Positions 48,725 through 59,892 of a stretch of DNA of 64,000 nucleotides are shown in pieces; positions within the stretch are counted from its first letter, which is position 1, and each line of letters starts with the position of its first letter. This DNA is from Arthrobotrys musiformis (lineage: Eukaryota; Ascomycota; Orbiliomycetes; Orbiliales; Orbiliaceae). Below the pieces are notes generated by a model. It saw only the letters and a program-made list of their open reading frames with translations. It was not told where the DNA came from and made no database searches. The stretch is taken from assembly GCA_036971715.1 (NCBI GenBank), contig JAVHJL010000009.1, positions 1,488,001 through 1,552,000 on the forward strand, in the 5' to 3' direction. The translations under genes were made by a program, and so were the position numbers.

Positions 48725-50801
48725 TTTTAAACTTTGGGCAGTGAGATCGTTAGTCATGATCATGACTTTGTACGGGAATTCTCTCACGAAACAATCTGTT
48801 CCGAATTCAACCGAAATTGCCAACTTATCTTTGTTTTCTAGCTTCGAGCGCTCCTATAGTTAGGCCTCTTACAGCATGTCAGTTGTCAATCTAGGCAGGT
48901 ATTCATATCCCTGTATGTATACATACCTAGTAATCATTCGATCTTTATAATTTTAGTGTGAAGCCCAATAGTTCATGCAGTGCTATAACTATATACCTTA
49001 TAGTCGTGCTGTTGTGTTACGATAATTTTGCCAGAAAATAGAACAAGTTGATATATTGGTACGCTACCTGCGAACAACAATTGAGACCAATGTTCCATGA
49101 TAAAAAAGCCTTTTATTTCATCTAGGTACCTCCAGGCCCACGAGGCACCAGGAGCATTGTTCGATATTCTCTTGGGTATGTGAGATGATCAAGCGTACGA
49201 ACTAGAAACCTCTTAAGATCTTTCGAAAGTTCCATTTCGTAATTGATGTTTTGTCTCGGACCTAGACCATAGGGGTGATTGATATTATACGCTCCTGCGA
49301 ATCGAAAGAATATAATTTTACAATCATTGGCCATCCATAAGAAGGCCAGCCTCGCTCGATAGTAAAAACTAATAGCACCGGCCCCCATCCTGCGCATATG
49401 CATCGTTTGTCACAAAACCACCAGCGCAAGGACAACTTAAAATTATGAGGATTGCTCATCTCGCCCCTAAATAGTGCTAGATTTCGAAACGATCGACGAA
49501 TCGTGTTTGAGATGATCCGCAGATGAGTTTAACCCTGTATCTCCCCGCTTTGTTCGCTGATTTGCATTTTGATATATCGATATCACATTAACGAGCTGTG
49601 GCTACGCAAAACTCTTGATCCTAGGATCCTTTGCAGCCCACAGATGTACAGGATCGGTCAAAGTTGATGACTGCGAGTGTCAAACACTACATCAATTTAT
49701 CCCGGATCGGGTTCTATATTATCCATTTTGGGTACCCGGAACTTGACTGTGCGTATGCATATTCAACCCCCCAGGCCAACTTTAATTGGTCGCCTGGCAT
49801 CGGGGCTACCCCCAAGCTACGAAATATGATAAAGCATGCAATCAACATAATATGTATCAGGACGGAAAATACCATAGTAGTCCAAGACCTCTTAGGCTGC
49901 GTAAAGGTTCAAGACGAAGCACAAATATCCCACGGTACATATGTATATTTCTCAAAAGTCTTTGGCCCAGTCTTGCTGTGGGTACAGAGCATCCAATGTG
50001 CATGCTTTTGAATTCCTTTGAATCTGATCAGGGTCAAACATGCATGAGTATAGAGTTTATACGTCTAATAACTAGCCAAGGCTTCCATAGAGCGGTCCAA
50101 TAAAACAAGAGCATAAACCAAAGTGTGCATTAAAGTGCCTGAAATCGTCCGCCCGCGGTCTGATGCCTTCAGGCTACAATTGAGCTGCTAGCTGGAAATT
50201 GGATGGTTTCTATTGGCGAGGTTTCGAATGCCCTATAGGAGGCTCGGAACTTTCAATTGACATGACATACACGTAGACGCACAATTGTGTGACGAAGTAT
50301 GTATGCTACTTTCCTCGGGAGGGGAGGGGTTTCCCCCCAATGTGGGATCGCTTTTTTATTATCATCGTGAGCGACCGTAGCTACGGTGCGGCGGCGAGTG
50401 ATCAATCATATCTTTAGGTTATGAAAGAGGGGTATACATATATATTCTCATGGCAAAGAGCCGACGGAGTACGCTGTCGAATTTGAGCTCCCTTCTGAAC
50501 TTTCGTCAGCTATATAACGAAGCGCTGGTACCCCTTGTTCGATTTCTATCGCAGTGATTCTAGTTATCACAAAATTCCTAGACGATCACGAGCTCATATT
50601 TCTCCTGTACAGCTGTATAACTATAAAGGCTAAAACCTACTGTTTATGTTTAGTGCTACACTAAACAGTAGTTTAGGTTGCTCGCAAAACAAAACTGCAG
50701 CTGCCAGAAGGGTCTATATATGTGTGAGAGGATAATTCGATAAACTTACATGATCTGAATAGCTAAAACCGTATAAACGCATCCCCATTGCGGCTATCAT
50801 C
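48725..50801. other. 2.1-kb intergenic region, no gene supported
   Basis: The longest spacer in the window. Frames at 49122-49459 (minus) and 49631-50103 (plus) lack an ATG at the expected place, splice support and recognisable sequence. It contains an imperfect inverted repeat near its right end. Confidence 0.45.
50634..50679. repeat. Imperfect inverted repeat upstream of the large helical gene
   Basis: Arms of about 21 bases, AACCTACTGTTTATGTTTAG and the reverse complement of CTAAACAGTAGTTTAGGTT, flank a short GTGCTACA-like centre. It lies 120-170 bases before the start codon at 50802 and could form a hairpin or bind a dimeric factor. Confidence 0.5.
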
Positions 50802-53218
50802 ATGACCACGGCCGAAATCGTTCTCGGAAATGGAGAGACGATCACTATCAACAAGGAACTCGAAAAATATCTGAAGCTAAAATGGGAGACTAGCCTCATT
50901 GCTGCTGTGGAACTCATAGAGATTCTTGGCGAGTGCGTAATGCTCGCAACGGATCCCGATATTAAGAAACTGCGGATGGACCGCCAGATCTCTGGGTAAG
51001 CGTCTCTTAATACCCAGTCGGGAACTTCTGCATCATGGTAATATGGGCATATGGCGGCACTTGGACGCTAGGCCGAACTTTCATGATTGTTGATTGTGTT
51101 AACTGGGCAGCCCGGATGTAGCGAATATAAAAGCCTTATCGTGAATGTGGACGAGATTATAACTCAGGGGGCACAAGCTTTCTCCCGAGCGGATACCGAC
51201 TGCAATTTGTTTGCGGCCGGGGCGTATAAAATGTGGGAGGAGGATGGTTTGGTAAGTTCACGCCGTTCCATTTTTTCCGAGTAGAAAACTTCATCCGAAT
51301 CCGCGTATTCCCTACCCTGGTGGATACAATATATTCCTGGATTGCATGTGCAGCTGCACTGATCTTCAAATCCCACAATATTAATCCGCTTTGAGGAATA
51401 TTTCTGTGCCATTTCAGAGCCCTGTGACTTAGCCTGGCACTCCGTATATGCATAGATATGATGCATCAATTGCAGAATCCCCATTCGGGCTACCAGCCGG
51501 CCAGGTCGGAGTGGCCAACAAATATCTTTGGACCTGTTTTGGGGACGCTAATACACAGCGCAACAGCTCGATAGAATGAAATCTGGATTGGACGAAGACG
51601 CAAGCCCGGAAGTGACGACGAAATCGAACCTGGCGTTTATGAAGCTCGTCTCCGAAATTCAGGTATCGAGAGAGAAGGCAGCCAAAACCATGGGGGTGTT
51701 CGAAAATTGGAAAGGGTACATCAAAGTGCTTAAGAATGCGGTGGGAGAAGAACAAAGTACGTAGACGGCCCTCAATCTTCCTTTACGAGGCCACTTTCTT
51801 ACCCTCATGTTGTAATGTTATCAAATTATTACCAAATCATGGGCTTTGCCCGATCTAACAAGAAAGTTAGCCGGTAGCGCCAAGGAGGAAGATGATGCGA
51901 ACAAAAAAAAGAAAGGGTTTGAAGACAAGCAAACATTACTTGAAACCGAGAGGAACGATATCCAGAAGAGGGTCAAAGAGGTGCCTTTAAAGCGTGCTGC
52001 GGTTCAGGAAGGATTAGAGTCCGAATTGGATGGGTCTCTGGAGAAGGCCACCAGCTTCAACCAGCACCTGCTTGCTTTAACTGGGGGTATAGGTAAGTGC
52101 TGCGGTAGAGTCCGGAATTCGCTGGGCGGATTTTGGCTCGAAATCACCCGAATTACAAAGGTTGGAGAAAGGCTGACACAACATGAGATATTAGCGGGCG
52201 TAGCAGCGGGGATTATAACTGGATCGGCCGCTGCCATTGTACTTGGTATGGCTGCACCCGTACTATCAACTGTAGCATTAGCCTACCTAGCGTACAATAA
52301 AGTACAGCAGGACTATGGGCCGAGCCTGAAGGATGCCGAAGAAGAAGGAAGACGACTTGCTCGTGAGCTAGAAGATTGCAAAGAGAAGGTGAGGAAGGCG
52401 AAGGGCGACCTAGCCGCCGCAAAGACCGCAGCTGAGAAATGGGTAAGTCACAGGATTTAAACCCAGTTTTATCTTAATTATGCCCTAATTATAAGCTCTT
52501 GCAAATACTCAAACCCTCTCTTGATAATATAATATCAAGACTTCTTGCTGACCATTGATTCGTTATTTAAATTACAAGGCAAGCGTCAATCGAGCCACTA
52601 ACACGATCGCCAATGAAATGCTTCGCCTCCACACTTGTGTCGTGAAAGCAACAAAGGATTTCGAGAGAGTAAACTTACAGCTCGATCTCATCTCAAAAGC
52701 CTACGTATCCGACGCCGCCTCGAAAATCAGTCCTGAAGGTTCCGGGGAAATTCAGGGGCCTCACATCGATTTCCCCAGCCGTAGAAAAATAGAGACTGAA
52801 ATGAGATCCTGCGCACATGTACTACACTCCTTATCGTCAACATACGCGCATATATACGGAAACTACGTCGAACAGGGGTTTGAATTGATAGCTTCATTCC
52901 GCTATCGTACCAAGCGTCAAGTCGGCATCAAAGATGATGTCTTGAAGCAGGAGAGGGAGCAGAAGTTGGAAGATTTCCAAAGGGAAGCTACGCAGGGAAT
53001 TAAAGATAAAGTGTACCAAGTAAGTGCTGGATTCACGAACGGTGCCTCCAGCGTATTGGACACGCAGATATCGCGCGTAAGACAAAAATAGCTATAAACT
53101 ACTGACCAAAATTATGCTTTTACAGGAGAAGATGAAGTTATTCCTTGAAGCCCAAAAGCTCTACCCGCAACTGACCGATTCCTCCTCATTGAAGCCTAGG
53201 ATGGTCGGCACCAATTAG
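50802..53218 (+). CDS. Large helical protein with hydrophobic hairpin, unknown function
   Basis: Six exons, 50802-50995, 51122-51251, 51567-51756, 51871-52442, 52579-53076 and 53126-53218, encode 558 residues with agreeing phases (2, 0, 1, 0, 0). The intron before exon 3 is long for this region (315 nt), and a small exon could be missed there. Exon 4 begins with a Lys/Glu-rich coiled coil and continues to a hydrophobic hairpin candidate: GVAAGIITGSAAAIVLG, a short turn, then PVLSTVALAYLAY (about 52195-52300). A second charged coiled coil follows. Long helices around a hydrophobic hairpin are found in several membrane-inserting helical proteins, but I see no diagnostic motif and do not assign such a role. 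No signal peptide is seen. The first two intron phases match the gene at 2-2833. Confidence 0.75.
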
Positions 53219-53521
53219 CAGAAACCTTTTATGAGGGACTCGATTGCCTGGATGCCTTTTTGAGAAACTTGGACCCAAGTACACAAAAAACTCCCCATCT
53301 TTGGAATTTCCTTCTTCATGTTTTAGCTCGAGTCCATTAATGCAATTTGCATACTCCTTCGAGCGCCCACTTTTTCGATCGTGTCTGCATATATATATGT
53401 TCTAGACCTACCAGATTGTACCTGCTTTCCTATTGACAAATTGAGTTACCTACCATGATAATACAACCCCGGGGCTGGGTACGAGACAAATCGTGAGACC
53501 ATATATGCCATTCTATAAATC

Positions 53522-53851
53522 CTACTTATAATTAGCTAGGATATCTTTCACCTCTTCCTCTTCAAGGGGAGCTAAGATAGTATCCGGCCCGGCCGGCACC
53601 GCGGCGCCTTCCCCCCGTCTCATACATATTCTCCAAAACCGGTCCAATTTCCTCCACAAACCCGAGTGCAGATTTGAACCCATTGACAAATTAAACACAC
53701 ATGCACACATATCATTCGTATCATTCATACCCTTCCAAAAGTCCAAATTCTGACCCGATGAATACGGCCAAAAAATGCAACATGCCCGCTCGTTGCGCGG
53801 ACCAACACATTCCACCTCGAACCGGTTTGGGTTAAACGTAAACGAGTGCAT
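53522..53851 (-). CDS. Possible small Cys-containing protein
   Basis: A 109-codon frame from an ATG at 53851, without a splice site in the path. It has eight cysteines (for example ERACCIF, DMCACVF and RICMRR), several Trp residues and an acidic ending (EEEEVKDILANYK). Its start faces that of lumazine synthase across 207 bases. No family or signal peptide is recognised, so it may be a chance frame. Confidence 0.35.
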   Translation of the reverse strand: MHSFTFNPNRFEVECVGPRNERACCIFWPYSSGQNLDFWKGMNDTNDMCACVFNLSMGSNLHSGLWRKLDRFWRICMRRGEGAAVPAGPDTILAPLEEEEVKDILANYK

Positions 53852-54058
53852 GGTTCATCGGTCATCGGTGGTCGTCGATTGCGGGGCAGGATCTCGGACA
53901 TAAAAAGTAAATTTCCCGTTGGGTGCCGGTATAAACCCCCACTTCACCATACATCCTTCCCAGACCATAAATCCCGTAAACTACAAAATCGAAATCGAAT
54001 CCAGAAACAATTCAGAATATATTCTAATTTAATCTAAAGAATAAGATAAAAATAAAAG
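53852..54058. promoter_or_regulatory. Promoter region of lumazine synthase
   Basis: Short spacer before RIB4, AT-rich near the start codon. No defined element is identified. Confidence 0.4.
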
Positions 54059-54851
54059 ATGTTTGAAGGACTGAAAGGCCCCGGCGAATCACAAGCCAAA
54101 GATGGTACCTCCCCGCACCCCCCATATTAACATACCATCCCCACTAATTGAGATAAAAAAAAGGCTCCTCCCTGCGCGTCGCAATAGTCCACGCCCGCTG
54201 GAACACAACCCTAATAGAACCCCTCGTAACCGGCGCCATAACCCGTCTAAAAGCCGCCGGCGTCCACCCGGAAAACATCATCATCCAATCCGTCCCGGGA
54301 TCATGGGAACTCCCCATCGCGGTACAAAGACTCTACGCCGGTTCTCAAATCCAAGCTTCCACTTCCTCCGCCGGCGGGGATTTATTGGGCAGCGCGACGG
54401 ATTTACCGTCGCTTGTTGTTGCGGCGGAGGGGACGGGGAGTAAAGGGGATGGGAGTTTGGGGGTTTCCGGGGCGAGTAGTAAGAAGAAGGAGGGCCCGTT
54501 TGATGCGATTATTGCGATTGGGGTGTTGATTAAAGGGGAGACGGTGCATTTTGAGCATATTGCTGAAGTTACGAGTCGGGGGTTGATGAGGGTGCAGTTG
54601 GACTTCGGGGTGCCGTTGATCTTTGGGCTTTTGGTATTTTCTCTCTCTTTTTCCCACTTTTATATGGTGGTTATTTATATGAGACTAACTTGGGACAGAC
54701 GATATTGAATGAGGAGCAGGGGAAGAAGAGGGCGGGGCTGACGGAGGACGGACACAATCACGGCGAAGACTGGGGCGATGCAGCGGTCGAGATGGGGCTG
54801 AAGAGGAAGCAGTGGAACGAGGGAGTCATTGTTTCCGAGCGCAATGTGTGA
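54059..54851 (+). CDS. RIB4: 6,7-dimethyl-8-ribityllumazine synthase
   Basis: Three exons, 54059-54104, 54164-54633 and 54699-54851, encode 222 residues. It condenses 5-amino-6-ribitylamino-uracil with 3,4-dihydroxy-2-butanone 4-phosphate, the step before riboflavin. The substrate-contact sequence HARWNTTLI, the PGSWELP loop and GVLIKGETVHFEHI (containing the usual catalytic His) are present. Between PGSWELP and the IAIGVLIKG block is a Ser/Gly/Lys-rich insertion of about 50 residues, so the protein is longer than yeast Rib4 (about 170). The second intron splits the FGLL|TILNEEQ block. It converges on the MRI1 homologue; the two stop codons are about 115 bases apart. Confidence 0.95.
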
Positions 54852-54966
54852 ATTCACTTTTAGAGCTGTATTTCCCAAACATATCCCGTGTACCTCTATC
54901 AAATATTTACACAAACTATTACTTTTTTTAAAAAAAAAAAAAATAAATAAAGAAGGGGAAAGAAGC

Positions 54967-56163
54967 CTATTTGAAGGCTTCGTGCATGGGGAAGACACCG
55001 TCGGCGTTCTTCTCCACGACGCCGTTCTCGGTCACGATGGCATCAATCAGACTGGCAGGCGTGACATCGAAGCTGGGATTGAAGACTCCAATCCCATTAG
55101 CAGCCTGCTTGACACTCCTGACATCGGCAACATCGACTTCCACCACCCCTCCTTCCTCTTTACTGCCCGGGTTATTAACCACCGTCGGACCGGATACTAC
55201 TAAAACCTCCCAACCGGGCCTCTGTTCGATCTTAATCCCCTCCCCGCTTTTAGTGTTCAAATCAACCGAGGTCGTCGGCGCGGCTACGACGAATTTGACG
55301 CCAAAGTGTTTGGCAATGATGGCCAACTGGAAGGTACCGATTTTATTAGCGGTATCGCCGTTAGCAGCGACCCTGTCCGCGCCGACGATGATGGCAGAGA
55401 TCTGTTGGGAGGAGAGGAGGGATGCGGCCATGGAGTCGGTTATGAGGGTGGAGGGTATTTTCTCGTGGACGAGCTCGTAGGCGGTGAGACGGGACCCCTG
55501 GTTGTAGGGGCGGGTCTCGGTGCAGTAAGCGTGGGAGAGGGCGGAGGAAGAGTGCAGGGAGCGGATGATGCCCAGCGCCGTGCCGTAGGATGCCGTCGCC
55601 AGGCTTCTATTTACCACCATTTTATATTAGATACTAAATTAGATAAGAGGGGGCGTGGGGATGGAGGGGTACCCGGTGTTGCAGTGGGTGAGGACTTTGA
55701 TGTCGGCGGTCTTGGAGACGGCGGTCTGGATCCAGTTGGCGCCGTGGTAACCAATGGCCTTGTTATCCTCAACATCCTGCAGCAGCATCTGCTCGGCAGC
55801 CTCGATGAAGGTCTTTATCACCGTCTCCGCGGGCTCATCTTTGACAGAGGCGGTGAGAGCCTTGAGCTTGTTGGAGGCATCGGCCAGGTTGACAGCTGTC
55901 GGCCGAGAGGTCACTAAGTAGTCGAGCTTCTGGTGGATTTCCTCTGAAACAGAGGTGGTGGGGGGGTTGTTGTGTAGCTCGACGGCGAGGGACAGGACGG
56001 CTACGATGGCAATGGCGGGGGCACCGCGGACCTGCATTGTCTTGATTGCATTCCAGGCGGTGGTGACGTCGGGGACGGGGAGGTAGACGGATTGGTGGGG
56101 CAGCAGCAGCTGGTCGAGGATGTCCAGGCTGCCGCGGGAGTATTTGATCGCCTGGAGGGCCAT
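54967..56163 (-). CDS. MRI1: Methylthioribose-1-phosphate isomerase
   Basis: Two exons, 56163-55673 and 55606-54967 (phase 2, donor GTACCC), encode 376 residues. The enzyme converts methylthioribose-1-phosphate to methylthioribulose-1-phosphate in methionine salvage; the eIF2B-like fold carries the RGAPAI motif, the catalytic Cys in THCNTG and Asp in VGADR. I chose the ATG at 56163 (MALQAIKYSRGSL), which matches the family start. The frame is open to an earlier ATG at 56313; this would add 50 residues starting MSMLIKLVCPT, Ser/Thr/Pro-rich, possibly a leader or only the 5' UTR. The start lies about 700 bases from the divergent dipeptidase gene. Confidence 0.95.
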
Positions 56164-56449
56164 TTTCCCTTTCTCCTCTGTTGCTGTGGAGGGACTGTGT
56201 GTTGGAGATGGGGTGGGTGAGGGGTTGACATCAATTGTGGGATTGCGCGATAGTGATGCCGCCAAGCTAGAGGAAGGCGCCGTTGGGCAAACAAGCTTGA
56301 TAAGCATGGACATGCATGGAAACAGAGGTGCATGGCCGTCGGGCTTGTCGCGGCACGAATCTCTTGGCGACTCTTGTTGGTAACTGACTCTCGGCCCAGC
56401 GAGCGCCCGGCTGCCGGTTGTCTCTCTTTACATTCTGCATCATATATTC

Positions 56450-56543
56450 TGTATCATATACTCTACATTCTATGGTATATCCTGTAGTATATAGTATAGT
56501 ATGGATAGCAGTATAGTATAGTACATATAGTAGTATAGTAGTG
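56450..56543. repeat. TATAG/TATAC-rich degenerate repeat in divergent promoter
   Basis: Repeated TATAGTATAG, TATACTC and related words form an AT-rich tract. A second short copy (TATAGTATAGCATAGTATAG) lies at 56819-56838, next to the start of the dipeptidase gene. They may supply TATA-like elements to both genes. Confidence 0.6.
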
Positions 56544-56862
56544 TTTATAACGGGGGAGTAGAATGGGTAATGGTGGTGGAGTGGTGAGAGCGAACGTGTG
56601 GATGATAATGAATGAACGAATGTTGTGTGAATGTCTGGTGGATCCGGTCGTTCCCGTCCACAATCCACATTCCAGTCCCAACTATAATTACTTCCACTCC
56701 TCTTTTATTTTGCTCTACTCTACTCTATTTCTCCCTCCCTTACAATTAATTATAACTACCTCTCTAACTGCTCTAATTGCATGGCTTGGTGGCGCGGCAT
56801 AACACCGTACAGCACTCTATAGTATAGCATAGTATAGTGTATGAGAGTGGACGTATGATATC

Positions 56863-58370
56863 ATGGACAAGGTCAACGCGCCCTCGAATTCAACTGTCGA
56901 ACGACACCCGACAAGAACCCCGGAGCCCTTCCTCCAGCGATACCTCGGGAACCCAAAATACCTGCTACCTCTCATCGGCGCCATCTTCATCCTCGCCGGC
57001 CACTTCAATGGTTTTTTGTCGAAAAGAGCCGACGTCGACCTCACCAACGCCATCGAGGTCTTCAAACCCCATGCCCCGCCCCCGGCACTCACCCTCGACC
57101 AGCGCACCGACCGCATTCTCTCTTCCGTCCCTCTCATAGGTACCCCCTCCCCTCCCTCTTCCCCCACAAACTTGTCCGGTCCCTTTATTAACAATATTCG
57201 TGGTGTTATTGCAAAATATGTAAAGACACCCACATCGACCTGCCCATCCTCGCCCGCGCCCTCTACCAAAACCACATCAACGCACCCAACTTCACCGTCC
57301 CCTTCAAAACCGGCGGTCTCTCCGGCCACATCGACATCCCGCGCCTCAAATCCTCAAAGCTCGGCGGCGTCTTCTGGTCCGTCTTCACCCCTTGTCCATC
57401 AGACCCCGAGGAATCCTTCGAAAATGATGTTTATTATAAATCAATCCACGACACCATCCAGCAAATCGACCTCATGAAGAGGATTGTTAAAAACTTCCCG
57501 GACGATTTTGGATTTGCTAGATCCGTCGATGAGTTCGAGGACGTCTTCTACAAAAGTGGCGGGAGCAGGATCGCTAGCGTGCTCGGGATAGAAGGGTTAC
57601 ACCAGATTGGAAACTCCCCGGCTGCGATAAGGTTGTTCTACGAGGTCGGCGTGCGCTACATCACCCTCACCCACAACTGCAACAACCTCTACGCCGACGG
57701 TGCCGTAAGTACAAATTCCTCAAACAGTATTTAATAACAAAGTATATTAATAAATATAAAAAAATAGGTCGTCCCTTCCCCCCGCTGGAACGGCCTAAAC
57801 CCATCCACAGGTCCCCCCCTGATCCGCGAATTCAACCGTCTGGGCATGATAATCGACCTCTCCCACGTCTCCGCCGCCACAATGCGCGACGTCCTCTCCA
57901 TCTCCCTCTCCCCCATCATCTTCTCCCACTCCTCATCCTTCTCCCTCACCCCTCACCCCAGAAACGTCCCCGACGACGTCCTCCAACTCGTCAAGAAAAA
58001 CGGGGGCGTCGTACAAGTCAACTTCGTCCCGGACTTCGTAACCCAATCCGGCGACGGCAAAGCCACCTTGGAAGACGTCGCCGATCACGTCGTTTATATC
58101 GCCGAGAAGGTCGGGTGGGAACACGTCGGTTTCGGGAGCGATTACGACGGTAACGACAGTTTTCCGCAGGGATTGGAGGATGTGAGTAAATACCCCGACC
58201 TCATCAAAGAATTACTACGGCGGGGAGCCTCCGACGAGGACGTTAAGAAAGCTACCGGTGGGAATGTATTAAGAGTCTGGAGGGAGGTCGAGCGGGTTTC
58301 AAAACATCTACAGGAGAAAGGGGAGGTGGAACTTGAGGATTATGTCGAGAAAATGAAGTTTGGGTTGTAG
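56863..58370 (+). CDS. Membrane-anchored dipeptidase (peptidase family M19)
   Basis: Three exons, 56863-57139, 57226-57704 and 57768-58370 (phases 1, 0), encode 452 residues. A single membrane segment near residues 33-50 (YLLPLIGAIFILAGHFNGF) precedes the catalytic domain, making it a likely type II membrane protein. Zinc-ligand motifs of the renal dipeptidase family appear in order: DTHIDLP just after intron 1, GIEGLHQIG, HNCNN, DLSH, FSHSS and FGSDYDG. The enzymes hydrolyse dipeptides, including those with a D-residue or dehydro group. Fungal members often belong to natural-product clusters or have general turnover roles; no such cluster is seen here. Confidence 0.93.
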
Positions 58371-59892
58371 ATGCTTTCAAAATTGATTTTTTATGTTATT
58401 TGCTGCGGGTTTTTTTGGTTTGGAATTTATGCTTTTGGGACGGCGATGAGGCGATACCCTGTGATTACCCTTTCTTTTGTTATTATTTTGGTTTGTATAC
58501 GTTAAATTGGTATTTGCATTACTTGTTATGATCGTTAAAAGCCGGTGCGGCGATGGGGTATCTGTTTGTGGATATGATGGGGTTTGGTACTTGAAGTACT
58601 TGAGATTTAAGATGGAGGGGGTAGTGTGTACGATATTTCTCTTGGATGAATACAAAGGACGATGTCAAATTTCAGACCACGGGTTGGAAAACAGAAGTAG
58701 AAGGGGTAAAATATGGGGGTGAAGATACGCGAATCTCGATGAGGCAGGCAGTCGTTGCGTCAACGTTAACTCCTGCGGTCGATTTATCGATAGGAATATA
58801 AGTGAAAATTAGATATTGATCGGTATCATACCAGACGCATCACGGGCCTGCTAGACGAACTAGATAGGTACATAGCCCGGGTAATATAATTCCAGTCAGG
58901 ACAAGGTCATGATAGAGAAGCTCGAGTAGAGTAGTACTATATATACTAAGATTGCGATGCAACTATAGCTTTGTAGTTGGATATTTAGACATCCTGTGCA
59001 GCCCCTTAAATTTCTGATAATAAGTACTTACCTAGGTAGGTAATTAATTAATTAGGTACCTAGGTAAGTAAGTACCTATATAGATATTGGCCGATTGTTG
59101 CAAATCGGAATCGATCTCGCCCTGCAGGCCTGTCAACTTCGCTTCCATATCTTGTACTTTTTGGTCCCATATGGGCTAACCACAAAACCATATCAGTTTG
59201 AGTTGTAATCCCTCGGCCTCGATACCAGATACCTACTTAAGTAGGTAGGTGCCCTTAAGTTAGTTTTGAGACAGAGTGAGCATCATTGCTATAGCTCTAA
59301 GTAGCTAGCTGAGTAGGTGTATGTCTATTGGAAGTTAACTAGCTCCAGGCAACACATCATTGGTAAATGGCCGGACTACTACTACTTCGCAACAGCATTT
59401 GCCCAGCTGATCTAGTAGGTAACCTCGACCTTGGCTATCTGGGGGCATTATTATCCAGAAATAGAAATTAATTATGATATTATACCACGGACCCGGGATA
59501 ACCAGCAGCAGGTATATATGGATCAGAAAATTGGTCTTCCGGACCCCCCTGAAGCTCACTGCACCCATAGCGCCATTAGAATGAGGACCGGTGCTGGCGG
59601 TGGCATGCTGTAGCTCTCGGTGAATCTATTTACATGTAAGCACCTCCGACCTCACCTAAACCCTTATAGTTATGATCATATAAATATGTGCATAAGTATA
59701 TATCTCCTGGATAGTGTCGATGCGTGTATGCAAATACCCCACCAGCCCTACAGTACGGCATCAAGCCCCTAGGTAGATTTTTGGATGTCTTGTAACGGGA
59801 AGATGTGTGCGGGACAAGCGTGTACGCTAAATGTGATACCCGAGCTCAATATACCAGCCCCCAGTGTTAAGCTTAGCTACATATAATGGTAG
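58371..59892. other. Intergenic region with TACCTAGGTA repeats
   Basis: 1.5 kb between two convergent genes (M19 dipeptidase and the NLR). It contains an inverted repeat of ACCTAGGTA units at 59020-59078, further copies near 59223-59250 and 59765-59775, and no coding gene that I can support. Confidence 0.5.
59020..59078. repeat. Imperfect inverted repeat of ACCTAGGTA units
   Basis: AAGTACTTACCTAGGTAGGT, a TTAATTAATTAATT centre, and then AGGTACCTAGGTAAGTAAGT form arms of about 25 bases with small gaps. It is the densest of the dispersed TACCTAGGTA-type sites in the window. Confidence 0.65.

Noticed and set aside
49631..50103. Overlapping plus-strand frames of 105-126 codons
   Set aside because: No ATG in a good context at the frame starts, no recognisable composition, and no neighbouring exon with matching phase.
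51252..51566. Possible additional exon inside the long intron (for example around 51473-51508)
   Set aside because: Candidate splice sites exist, but no choice gives consistent phases on both sides. The single long intron does.
55306..55917. 203-codon plus-strand frame
   Set aside because: Antisense shadow of MRI1, whose minus-strand frame contains the catalytic motifs.
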